Origin: a bacterium
GTDB lineage: Bacteria; Verrucomicrobiota; Verrucomicrobiia; Limisphaerales; UBA8199
Length of the DNA: 34,279 bases
NCBI GenBank assembly: GCA_021784555.1
Contig: JAJYHY010000045.1
Coordinates: 1 to 34,279 of the forward strand
Direction: 5' to 3'
The position numbers and the translations under genes were made by a program. The notes under the pieces were generated by a model that was not told the DNA's origin, did no database searches, and saw only the letters and a program-made list of their open reading frames with translations. This document shows, one piece after another, positions 24,583 to 31,393 of the stretch; positions within the stretch are counted from its first letter, which is position 1, and the number at the start of each line of letters is the position of its first letter.

Positions 24583-24681
24583 AAAGCGGCGGAGGACTGT
24601 CGTACTCCAAGACTTGGCGGACTGGGCGCCCTCCTGGATACCGCGATAGCGTCTTGGAGTGCGGCAGTCCTCTGCCGCTTT
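24583..24681 (+). repeat. Long stem-loop repeat (AAAGCGGC...GCCGCTTT), possible terminator
   Basis: Arms of 31 bases at 24583-24613 and 24651-24681 enclose a 37-base loop. 28 positions are Watson-Crick pairs; the three mismatches would all form G-U pairs in RNA read from the plus strand. It lies between the glycogen-binding gene and mqnD, where it could end transcription, although there is no following T-run. I recall similar sequence as a dispersed repeat in Verrucomicrobiota genomes. Confidence 0.75.
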
Positions 24682-24772
24682 GGCTGTGGCTGGCGATTGA
24701 GCGGCGGATTTATCGCACGCCGCCACCGGATTCTGGCGTGACAGCGGCGCGCGCAGACCTTAGCCTGCGCCG

Positions 24773-25621
24773 ATGGTGCAACATGTACTGACCTTGGGCC
24801 ATTCGCCCGACCCGGATGACGCGTTTATGTTTTACGGGCTGGCCAAAGAACTCGTGCCCACAGACGGGCTGCGCTTCACGCACATCCTTCAAGACATCCA
24901 GACCCTTAACGAGCGCGCCACCCGAGGGGAACTGGACATTACTGCCATCAGTTTCCATGCGTATGCCTATGTGAGCGACAAATACGCCCTGTTGCCCAGC
25001 GGAGCCAGCATGGGCGACGGCTACGGGCCGCTCCTCGTGGCCAAGAAACGGTTACAGAAGAGTGAGTTGCCCGCCAGGCGCATCGCCATCCCCGGCACAA
25101 TGACCAGCGCCTTCCTGGCCCTCCAGCTCTGGCTGCAGCGGCCGGCGCGGGCGCTGAACTACGTGGTTGTCCCCTTCGACCAGATCTTCCAGGCCGTTAA
25201 ATCCGGACGCGCGGACGTTGGCCTGATCATTCACGAAGGCCAGTTGACCCATCAAAAGGAAGGGCTGGAGGTCTGTGCCGATCTGGGCGCGTGGTGGAGC
25301 GCGGAAAATGAGGGATTGCCCCTGCCCTTGGGAGGCAACGTGATTCGCAAACGGTTTGACCCGGCCCAGAGAAAAGTGATTGCCTCGGTCCTGACCGCCA
25401 GCATCCAATTTGGCCTCGATCATCGCCAGGAGGCCGTCCAGCACGCCCTCCAATACGCGCGCGACCTGGACCCGGCCTTGGCCGATAAGTTCGTGGGGAT
25501 GTACGTCAATCACTGGACGCTCGATTATGGCGAAAAGGGCCGCGAGTCCATTCGCCGTTTTCTTGGCCGGGCCCATGAGCGCGGCCTCATTCCACACCGG
25601 CAGGAACTGGAGTTTGTTTAG
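24773..25621 (+). CDS. mqnD: 1,4-dihydroxy-6-naphthoate synthase (futalosine menaquinone pathway)
   Basis: 282 residues with the periplasmic-binding-like fold of MqnA/MqnD. Specific features: LGHSPDPDDAFMFYGLA near the N-terminus, TAISFHAYAYV, GPLLVAKK, PFDQIFQAVKSGRADVGLII followed by HEGQLTHQKEGL, and NEGLPLPLGGNVIRK. These fit MqnD rather than MqnA. It converts cyclic dehypoxanthine futalosine to 1,4-dihydroxy-6-naphthoate in menaquinone synthesis. Other mqn genes are not in the window. Its stop codon region overlaps, on the opposite strand, the stop of a truncated PEP-CTERM paralog. Confidence 0.92.
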   Translation: MVQHVLTLGHSPDPDDAFMFYGLAKELVPTDGLRFTHILQDIQTLNERATRGELDITAISFHAYAYVSDKYALLPSGASMGDGYGPLLVAKKRLQKSELPARRIAIPGTMTSAFLALQLWLQRPARALNYVVVPFDQIFQAVKSGRADVGLIIHEGQLTHQKEGLEVCADLGAWWSAENEGLPLPLGGNVIRKRFDPAQRKVIASVLTASIQFGLDHRQEAVQHALQYARDLDPALADKFVGMYVNHWTLDYGEKGRESIRRFLGRAHERGLIPHRQELEFV

Positions 25622-25743
25622 ACCAGGCCGCGGTTGTCGTTTTGGAATATGACCGTTCCCTGGGCCGGGGCGGTCGTGGGCGGGGCGGCGGCGGACAGGG
25701 CTGCGGCCGCGAGCAGGCAATTGCTGAGCATGAGCTTCTTCAT
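25618..25743 (-). pseudogene. Truncated N-terminus of a C-type PEP-CTERM paralog
   Basis: 41 residues: MKKLMLSNCLLAAAALSAAA then APAQGTVIFQNDNRGLV, nearly identical to the signal peptide and first strand of the paralogs that follow. It then stops at a TAA provided by the mqnD end on the other strand. The remaining 170 residues are missing, so a deletion joined it to mqnD. Confidence 0.85.
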
Positions 25744-25752
25744 AATTCGTTC

Positions 25753-25925
25753 CCTAACCCCAGCGGGGTGGCCTGTTTGTAGCAGAAAACCATCCAGTCC
25801 TCCAGAGCTTGTTCTTCAGGGGTTTGGTTTTTTTGCGCATGAGGCGCGAAAAAACCAAACCCCTGAAAAACAATGGAGTCGTGCAGCTTCGGCGGCTATA
25901 AACAGGCCACCCCGCTAGGGTTAGG
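25753..25925. repeat. Large compound inverted repeat
   Basis: Outer arms of about 32 bases (CCCTAACCCCAGCGGGGTGG then CCTGTTTGTAGC at 25753-25784, against 25893-25925) surround an inner perfect 19-base stem TTCAGGGGTTTGGTTTTTT (25815-25833 with 25849-25867). The left half is the leader sequence also found before the intact paralog at 28.0 kb (28030-28105); the right half is an inverted, partly diverged copy. Sequences of this GGGG-TGGCCTGTTTGTAGC look are dispersed intergenic repeats in this phylum. Confidence 0.75.
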
Positions 25926-25926
25926 G

Positions 25927-26036
25927 CAAGGCGCGCCCCCTGCCATTGCTTCTCGCTGACACCCACCTGGATGAAGCCGTAGCTTTCGGCCTCGGCCCAG
26001 GCCAGCGGATCAGCATGAGGCGGCAGGTGGCGTCCA
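25927..26036 (-). pseudogene. Remnant of the subtilase-like gene (C-terminal piece)
   Basis: One frame reads AWAEAESYGFIQVGVSEKQW then QGARLA; its ESYGFIQV matches EHGYGFIQV in the large gene at 32.1-34.3 kb, and the DNA ACCTGGATGAAGCCGTAGC is shared. No start, no continuation. Confidence 0.5.
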
Positions 26037-26678
26037 TCATGCGCGGTAGCGGCCCGGCCGCCTCCTCCGCCTGAGAAGGGCAAGCAGGCCGCCGCCGAGG
26101 AGGGCAAGGGCGAAGCTTGAGGGCTCCGGGACGGCTAAACTCCAGGGGATCGTCATCCCGGTAAAGCTGTCCGCCAGCGAGACGGCGGGCTGGCCATTGC
26201 CGCCGGTGAGCGTCGTGAACGGCCCCGCAACGTTGTACCACAGTCCGATGTCGTGAAAGTTCTGATCGAAGGTGGGCGAGTCCCCCCCCCAGGCGAAGAT
26301 GATGTACTCGGCCTCGGAGCCGGCGGCGACGCCGTCCAGCGTGATCGTGCCGGCGTCGAACTTGCCCTCCCAGCCGGCCCCAAGCCTGTTGGTCCAGGAG
26401 GGTCCCATGGTCCAGCCCGGATTCCGGGCGAGCCAGTCGGTCGTGTTCTGATCGGGATTCCATGGGGCGTAAGTTGTACCCGCCGGCGCGTAGGCAATCT
26501 GGACGTTCGGGCTGGCGAGCATGGGCGTGGGGTCGTTGGTGCCGCTCCAGCTATAGACCAGGCCGCGGCTGTCGTTCTGGAACACGACCGTTCCCTGTGC
26601 GGGGGCGGTGGCTGAGGAGGACGCAACCGACAGGGCCGCGGCCGCGAGGAGGCAATTGCTAAGCATGAGCTTTTTCAT
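26037..26678 (-). CDS. PEP-CTERM protein, C-type paralog (C3)
   Basis: 213 residues from ATG 26678, with AAAGGAA five bases upstream. Signal peptide MKKLMLSNCLLAAAALSVAS with cleavage near APAQG. The shared domain of unknown function follows (GTVVFQNDSRGLVYSW, VQIAYAPAGTTYAPW, TTDWLARNPGWTMGP, DAGTITLDGVAAGSEAEYII, then AGPFTTLTGGNGQPAVSLAD). The PEP-CTERM sorting signal is V183-PEP, a hydrophobic stretch (FALALLGGGLLALL) and RRRRR. Such proteins are exported, processed by an exosortase and linked to exopolysaccharide or biofilm surfaces. No exosortase gene is in the window. The middle domain was not recognised as a named family. Confidence 0.88.
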   Translation of the reverse strand: MKKLMLSNCLLAAAALSVASSSATAPAQGTVVFQNDSRGLVYSWSGTNDPTPMLASPNVQIAYAPAGTTYAPWNPDQNTTDWLARNPGWTMGPSWTNRLGAGWEGKFDAGTITLDGVAAGSEAEYIIFAWGGDSPTFDQNFHDIGLWYNVAGPFTTLTGGNGQPAVSLADSFTGMTIPWSLAVPEPSSFALALLGGGLLALLRRRRRPGRYRA

Positions 26679-26719
26679 AATTCCTTTCGTTGCTGAGTGG
26701 GTCATTTGAGGATTGGAGT

Positions 26720-27376
26720 CTAGTTCAGGGTGATGGTAAAGCCGTTGCCGGAGGGGTGGCCGCCGCTGAGGACGGTTTCGAAGCGGACCTGGGTGCCGCG
26801 AGGGCTCGCGTCGGGGTACCATGTGCAACTCGTTCCGTTTCCCGAGTAAATCAGGTGGCCGTCGCTGACCCTGGAGATTTTGGTCGCGGAGAAATCCGTC
26901 TGCTCAAAGTTCTTCCAGGTGAAGTCCACCTCGGTGTCGCTGACAATCTTGGCCGTGATCTGGAGGGGCAGGCCGGGATCGAGTTGCTGGATCTGCTGAA
27001 TTTGCTGGACGAGCGGAGATTCCTGAAAACCATCGGCCATACCGGCGCGGTTGGCAATTTGGATGAAGCCGTAGCCGTTGTTTTCGTCCCAGCCGGGAGA
27101 GGAATACCGGGTGCAGGTCTCGCGGAGGAGTTGCCTGAGATCGAAGACGTTCCAGCCGGGATGGGCGTCGCGCATTTTGGCGTATTTCGCCGCCGGCGCA
27201 CAGTGGCCCCAGGATTCCGTGCAATCCCAGCCGTTCGGACCCGACTGGAAGACGGCGTCCACAAACTCCAGCTCTGGGCCGTAGGAGCGCAGGGAGGAGG
27301 AGCTCGCGGAGGGCGGCGCGCAGGGGACTGCGCGCCCCACCCACAGATTGTCGCCGCTTTGTGCCTGCCATGACAT
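26720..27376 (-). pseudogene. C-terminal fragment of a second subtilase-like gene copy
   Basis: From residue 31 (SYGPELEFVDAVFQSGPNGW) to the end (GNGFTITLN) it aligns without frameshift to the last 199 residues of the large protein at 32.1 kb, including WDCTESWGH, KMRDAHPGWNVFDLRQLLRE, YGFIQIANRAGMAD and DFTWKNF. The whole N-terminal LamG part is missing and there is no signal peptide. An ATG at 27376 exists, so a short protein could be made. Upstream of the match is an in-frame palindromic insertion (27315-27336). It sits between two C-type paralogs. Confidence 0.75.
27315..27336. repeat. GGCGCGCAG-GGGA-CTGCGCGCC hairpin repeat
   Basis: Perfect 9-base arms with a 4-base loop lie where the fragment and the full-length gene stop matching (fragment LWVG..SLRSYGPEL, full length FWMG..SLYSYGPEL). 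This suggests a short REP-like insertion in the coding frame. Confidence 0.6.
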
Positions 27377-27383
27377 TTGTGGC

Positions 27384-28022
27384 TTAGGGCCCGGGCCGCC
27401 TCTTCCGCCGGAACACAAGAAGGACGCCGCCGCCGAGGATTGCCAGGGCGAAGCTCGATGGCTCCGGGACGGCTAAACTCCAGGGGATGGTCATCCCGGT
27501 GAAAGTGTCCGCCAGCGAGACGGCGGGCTGGCCATTTCCGCCGGTGAGTGTCGTGAACGGCCCCGCAACGTTGTACCACAGTCCGATGTCGTGAAAGTTC
27601 TGATCGAAGGTGGGCGAGTTCCCCTCCCAGGCGAAAATGACGTACTCCGCCTGGGCGCCGGCGGCGACTCCGTCCAGGGTTATCGTGCCCCCGTCGAATT
27701 CGCCTGAGGGCGGAGGGATGGTGCCGAAGGCGTTGGTCACAGAAGGACCCAGGGTCCAGCCCGGATTTTGGGCGAGCCAGTCGGTCGTGTTCTGACTGGG
27801 ATTCCACGGGTCGTAGGTCGTCCCCGCGGGCGCGTAGGCGATTTGGACGTTCACGCCGACGAGCACGGGTGTCGGGTCGTTGGTGCCCTGCCACGAATAG
27901 ATGAGCCCCCGATTGTCGTTCTGGAATACGACGGTTCCCTGGGCGGGGGCGGTGGCCGAGGAGGACGCAACCGAGAGGGCCGCGGCCGCGAGCAGGCAAT
28001 TGCTGAGCATGAGCTTCTTCAT
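27384..28022 (-). CDS. PEP-CTERM protein, C-type paralog (C2)
   Basis: 212 residues from ATG 28022. Signal peptide as in C3 (only the DNA upstream differs), then the shared domain: GTVVFQNDNRGLIYSW, NDPTPVLVGVNVQIAYAPAG, TTDWLAQNPGWTLGP, FDGGTITLDGVAAGAQAEYV, AGPFTTLTGGNGQPAVSLAD, TFTGMTIPW. PEP-CTERM signal at V185-PEP, hydrophobic FALAILGGGVLLVF, then RRKRR. It is the most C3-like copy, so the two arose by recent duplication. It is the third gene of triad 2 (A2-B2-C2). The frame is open to 28076, but the leader there is repeat DNA. Confidence 0.88.
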   Translation of the reverse strand: MKKLMLSNCLLAAAALSVASSSATAPAQGTVVFQNDNRGLIYSWQGTNDPTPVLVGVNVQIAYAPAGTTYDPWNPSQNTTDWLAQNPGWTLGPSVTNAFGTIPPPSGEFDGGTITLDGVAAGAQAEYVIFAWEGNSPTFDQNFHDIGLWYNVAGPFTTLTGGNGQPAVSLADTFTGMTIPWSLAVPEPSSFALAILGGGVLLVFRRKRRPGP

Positions 28023-28102
28023 GATTCGTTTCGTAACCCCAGCGAGGTGGCCTGTCTGTAGCAGAAAACCATCCACTCCTCCAGGGTTTGTTTTTCAGGG
28101 GT

Positions 28103-28270
28103 TTGGCGAGGCGCGACGCCTGCCATTGCGCCTCGCCGACGCCTACTTGGATAAAGCGGTGGCCAGCGGTCTGGGGCTACCCGGGCCCAGAGCGGCGGGG
28201 CCAGGCCTGGTGGATGAGCCGTCTGGGATCGAAGGCGCTCCAGGGCCGGTGGTGCGCCCCGTTGAGCGGC
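28103..28270 (-). pseudogene. Remnant of the subtilase-like gene between B2 and C2
   Basis: Minus-strand pieces NGAHHRPWSAFDPRRLIHQA and HRFIQVGVGEAQWQASRLA correspond to DAHPGWNVFDLRQLLRE and GYGFIQV of the large gene, with a stop and gaps between them. Plus-strand DNA GGGATCGAAGGCGCTCCAGG parallels GAGGTCGAAGACGTTCCAGC at 32.5 kb. Confidence 0.5.
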
Positions 28271-28898
28271 TCGGCGGCGGTGAGGTCGGCGGAAACCTGT
28301 CAGGACGCCCCCGGCACCTGAGCCCCTCGCGGAGCCTCGCGGGAGCCGAGCAATCCGTGCTGCCCACGATCGTCACTCCGGTGAAGCTGTCAGCCAGGGA
28401 AACCGGCGGCTGCCCCCCGCCGCCGGTCAAGGTCCTGAACGGGCCGGCGACACTACACCAGATTCCGAAGCTCGCGCAGGAGTCGAAATTGGTGCCCGGC
28501 CCCCAGGCGAAGATGAAGTAATCGGCCGCGGACCCAGCGGGAATCCCGCTCAATGAGATCGTGCCCCCGTCGAAGAGGCCAAATGGCGGGCCCACGATGT
28601 TGGCGGTGGGTCCCAGGGTCCAGCGCGGGTTGACCGATAACCATCGAGCGGCCGTCCAAAACGGCTTCCAGGGAGTGTATGCTGCGCCGGTCGGCGCGTA
28701 GGCAATCTCAATGTGCGGTTTATTGTCCGACGCCATCAGAACCACTGTCGAGTTTGTGGGGCCGACCCACTTATAAACCAGACCCCGATTGTCGTTATGA
28801 AATGAGACCGTGCCTTAGGCGGGTGCCAATATGGCGCTAGCGGATAAAGCCGCCGTGCCGAGCACAGCACGCTTGAGGTTCAATTTGGGTGTTTTCAT
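28143..28898 (-). pseudogene. B-type paralog (B2), nonsense codon after the signal peptide, no PEP-CTERM signal
   Basis: ATG 28898 overlaps the stop of A2 (ATGA). The signal peptide (MKTPKLNLKRAVLGTAALSA) reaches APA, then a TAA (28815-28817) replaces the CAA/CAG glutamine codon that every other paralog has before GTV. A single C-to-T change in the coding strand (position 28817) explains it. The frame then continues intact through the shared domain (FHNDNRGLVYKWVG, IEIAYAPTGAAYTPWKP, LFDGGTISLSGIPAGSAADY, DSFTGVTI). Beyond GSTDCSAPARLREG it diverges and has no VPEP signal. Confidence 0.75.
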
Positions 28899-29566
28899 AG
28901 GTTGTCGTGTCGTGTTGAGGGGGCTGAGCCCAGGTGAGGACGGTAGGTCCGACCATATCTTCTTCGCCACGCCGCCAGCATGCCCACTCCGATGAGGACC
29001 AGGACCGGACTTGATGGCTCGGGTATGAGGAAGGGTGAACCTGCGATCGTAATCCCAGTGAAACTGTCGGCCAAGGACACCGGCGGCTGGCCGGCTCCGC
29101 CGGTGAGAGTCGTAAACGGCCCGGCGAAGCCGTACCAGAGGCCGAAGCTCGCATACTCATCGAAGTTGTCGCCAAGCCCCCAGGCAAAGATGGCGTATTC
29201 AGCCTCAGCACCCGGACCAACTCCCGGTAGCGAGATCGTGCCGCCATCGAAGAGGCCAAAGGGCGGGCCGACCATGTTGGCGGCGGGGCCGAGGGTCCAG
29301 CCGGGGTTGATGGCCAGCCAATCCTCCGTCGTCCATGCCACGTACGGGATCGGCGTGTAGGCCGTCCCCGCAGGTGCGTAGGCAATCTGGATGTGTGGGC
29401 GGTTGTCCGACGCCATCGGAACCAGTGTGGGGTTTGTCTCGCCCACCCACTTATACACCAGCCCGCGGTCATCGTTCTGGAATAGGACCGTCCCCTGGCC
29501 CAGAGCAGCGGCAGCGGAGAGGGCCGCGGCCGCGACTACGCAATTGCTAAGGACGAATCTTTTCAT
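28895..29566 (-). CDS. PEP-CTERM protein, A-type paralog (A2)
   Basis: 223 residues from ATG 29566. Signal peptide MKRFVLSNCVVAAAALSAAA, cleavage near LGQG. Shared domain: GTVLFQNDDRGLVYKWVGET, NPTLVPMASDNRPHIQIAYA, TTEDWLAINPGWTLGP, LFDGGTISLPGVGPGAEAEY, AGPFTTLTGGAGQPPVSLAD. The PEP-CTERM signal I181-PEP..VLVLIGVGMLAAWRRR is followed by about 20 further residues (GRTYRPHLGSAPSTRHDNL), unusual because the arginine cluster normally ends the protein. The stop overlaps the B2 start by ATGA, so A and B are translationally coupled. Confidence 0.88.
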   Translation of the reverse strand: MKRFVLSNCVVAAAALSAAAALGQGTVLFQNDDRGLVYKWVGETNPTLVPMASDNRPHIQIAYAPAGTAYTPIPYVAWTTEDWLAINPGWTLGPAANMVGPPFGLFDGGTISLPGVGPGAEAEYAIFAWGLGDNFDEYASFGLWYGFAGPFTTLTGGAGQPPVSLADSFTGITIAGSPFLIPEPSSPVLVLIGVGMLAAWRRRYGRTYRPHLGSAPSTRHDNL

Positions 29567-29970
29567 AATTTCTTTGATTTCTAAGTGGTTCATTTGAGAA
29601 TTGGGTTTCAGGGGAGGGTGATGGATTCCTCAACTTTCCCCATAGAATACCGCGCTAAACAAATCAGCCCGGCCATGAGATTGTTCGAACGTGCCGGGCA
29701 CGGCGCCAATTTGCGGCCAATGGGTGAGTCGGCCGCGGCGGCAAACATTTTCCAGTTCCGTAGGAACGGCATCTTTGTAGGACCCGCAGTCACAAACCCT
29801 TACCCAGCCCCTTCGGGGCGGCATCTCGGCGCGCCACAAATATGTCGGCCCTCACGAGGCTCACGTGCGCCGGGTGGTCGCCGATGTGCGATAACCGGGT
29901 GTTTGGGGCTCAACCTGAGCGGCATTCCGTGGAATCCCAACCCTCCGTACCCGGCTCATGGACAGCGTTC
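29567..29970. other. Region without a gene, with decayed coding and repeat fragments
   Basis: Between C1 and A2. Near 29605-29640 one minus-strand frame ends in EESITLP followed by a stop, faintly like the FTITLN end of the subtilase-like protein. At 29795-29823 there is AGCCCCTTCGGGGCGGCAT, a typical dispersed hairpin of this genome type. Nothing else recognised. Confidence 0.45.
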
Positions 29971-30609
29971 TCAGGGCCCAGGCCGCCTCCTCCGCCTGAG
30001 CCCGACAAGAAGGCCACCGCCGAGGAGGGCAAGGGCGAAGCTCGAGGGCTCGGGGACATTGTAGGTGCCCGGGATTGTCATCCCGGTGAAGCTGTCCGCA
30101 AGGGATACGGCCGGTTGGCCATTCCCGCCCGTGAGCGTTGTGAACGGCCCGGCAGCGCTGTAATACTCTCCCCAGACATGTACAGCCTCGTCGAAGGTAT
30201 TGCCGATCCCCCAGGCGAAGATGAGGTACTCGGCCTGGGCACCGGCGGCGACTCCGCTGAGCGTGATCGTGCCGCCGTCGAACTTGCCTGCATTGTCTAG
30301 GCCGAGAAAGTTGGTTGCTGTCGGCCCCATCGTCCAGCCCGGGTTCTGGGCCAGCCAGTCGGTCGTTGGCATCCCTAGGTCCCAGGGCTGGTAGGCCGTG
30401 CCCGCTGGTGCGTAGGCTATTTGAACCCTGGTCCAGGCGTCGAGTACGGGGGTCGGGTCGTTGGTGAGATTCCACCTATAAACCAACCCCCGGTCGTCAT
30501 TCTGGAATATGACCGTCCCCTGGGCCGGGGCGGTGGTGGGCGAGGCGGCAGCGGACAGGGCCGCGGCCGCGACTAAGCAGAAGCGACCGCGGGATTGGCG
30601 AGCCTCCAT
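29971..30609 (-). CDS. PEP-CTERM protein, C-type paralog (C1)
   Basis: 212 residues from ATG 30609. The first ten residues (MEARQSRGRF) differ from the MKKLMLSN of its relatives; similarity starts at CLVAAAALSAAA, so the 5' end and promoter were exchanged, yet it still encodes a charged start plus hydrophobic core. Shared domain: GTVIFQNDDRGLVYRW, VQIAYAPAGTAYQPW, TTDWLAQNPGWTMGP, FDGGTITLSGVAAGAQAEYL, AGPFTTLTGGNGQPAVSLAD. PEP-CTERM signal V185-PEP..LLVGLRRRRR at the end. Third gene of triad 1, starting 20 bases after B1 stops. Confidence 0.85.
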   Translation of the reverse strand: MEARQSRGRFCLVAAAALSAAASPTTAPAQGTVIFQNDDRGLVYRWNLTNDPTPVLDAWTRVQIAYAPAGTAYQPWDLGMPTTDWLAQNPGWTMGPTATNFLGLDNAGKFDGGTITLSGVAAGAQAEYLIFAWGIGNTFDEAVHVWGEYYSAAGPFTTLTGGNGQPAVSLADSFTGMTIPGTYNVPEPSSFALALLGGGLLVGLRRRRRPGP

Positions 30610-30628
30610 GGGAGCTGGAGTCGTGCGG

Positions 30629-31393
30629 TTAACGGCCTTTGGTCTGCGGGCGACCAATCTCACCCTCCGAACGCCCGGGAGCAACGGGCGCAGGGGCCAC
30701 GGAGGGCTTGCCCGAGATCGAAGACGTGCCACGCAGGCCTGCACGCGCGCCGGAACTTGAGGAAGACGCAGTCGGCGGAGGCGCGTCAGGATGCCCAAGG
30801 CTGCCGCGCCCCTCGCGGAGCCTCGCGGGAGCCGAGCAATCCGTGCTGCCCACGATCGTCACTCCGGTGAAGCTGTCAGCCAGGGAAACCGGCGGCTGCC
30901 CCCCGCCTCCGCTAAGCGTCGTGAACGGTCCAGCAGAGCCGCACCAGATCCCCAGGCTCGCGCAGGAGTCAAAATTGGTGCCCGGACCCCAGGCGAAAAT
31001 GAAGTAGTCTGCCCCGGACCCCGCGGCGATCCCATTCAATGAGATCGTGCCCCCGTCGAAGAGGCCCAGTGATGGGGGGCGCGCCATGTTGGCCGTGGGT
31101 CCGAGCGTCCAGCCGGGGTTGGCCGACAGCCATCGGTCGGTGGTCCAGCCCAGCTGCCATCGAGCGTAGCTCGTGCCAGCGGGCGCGTAGGCGATCTGGA
31201 TGTGTGGTAGGCCGTCCCATGCCATCGGGACGAGTGTGGAGTTTGTGAGGCCGACCCACTGGTAGACCAGACCTCGGCCATCGTTCTGGAACAAGACGGT
31301 CCCCTGCGCGGACGCCGACGCGGCGAGGGCCGCAGCGGATAAAACCGCCGCTCCGAGCAGCGCATGCGTGAGGTTCAACTTGGGTGCTTTCAT
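30629..31393 (-). CDS. B-type paralog (B1), secreted, without PEP-CTERM signal
   Basis: 254 residues from ATG 31393, which overlaps the A1 stop (ATGA). Signal peptide MKAPKLNLTHALLGAAVLSA to ASAQG, then the shared domain (GTVLFQNDGRGLVYQWVGLT, IQIAYAPAGTSYARW, TTDRWLSANPGWTLGP, LFDGGTISLNGIAAGSGADY, DSFTGVTI). After GSTDCSAPARLREG, the same point as in B2, the tail is low-complexity Pro/Ser/Arg sequence and there is no VPEP-TM-Arg signal. Either B proteins are freely secreted or the tail was replaced before the triad was duplicated. The tail overlaps, in another frame, a remnant of the subtilase-like gene. Confidence 0.75.
   Translation of the reverse strand: MKAPKLNLTHALLGAAVLSAAALAASASAQGTVLFQNDGRGLVYQWVGLTNSTLVPMAWDGLPHIQIAYAPAGTSYARWQLGWTTDRWLSANPGWTLGPTANMARPPSLGLFDGGTISLNGIAAGSGADYFIFAWGPGTNFDSCASLGIWCGSAGPFTTLSGGGGQPPVSLADSFTGVTIVGSTDCSAPARLREGRGSLGHPDAPPPTASSSSSGARAGLRGTSSISGKPSVAPAPVAPGRSEGEIGRPQTKGR
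30664..30755 (-). pseudogene. Remnant of the subtilase-like gene under the B1 tail
   Basis: An alternative minus-strand frame reads RPAWHVFDLGQALRGPC, matching HPGWNVFDLRQLLRETC of the large gene; the DNA TGCCCGAGATCGAAGACGTG parallels TGCCTGAGGTCGAAGACGTT. The B1 frame reads through it in a different phase. Confidence 0.5.

Noticed and set aside
26851..27999. 382-codon minus-strand open frame across C2 and the subtilase-like fragment
   Set aside because: It runs in a different frame from the paralog and the fragment, both of which match relatives residue by residue; arginine-rich shadow.
28019..28126. A 35-codon open frame (ATG 28126) ending in an ATGA overlap with paralog C2, possibly a leader peptide
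   Set aside because: It consists of dispersed-repeat DNA also present, inverted, at 25753-25925, and its upstream part fits better as a remnant of the subtilase-like gene in another frame.
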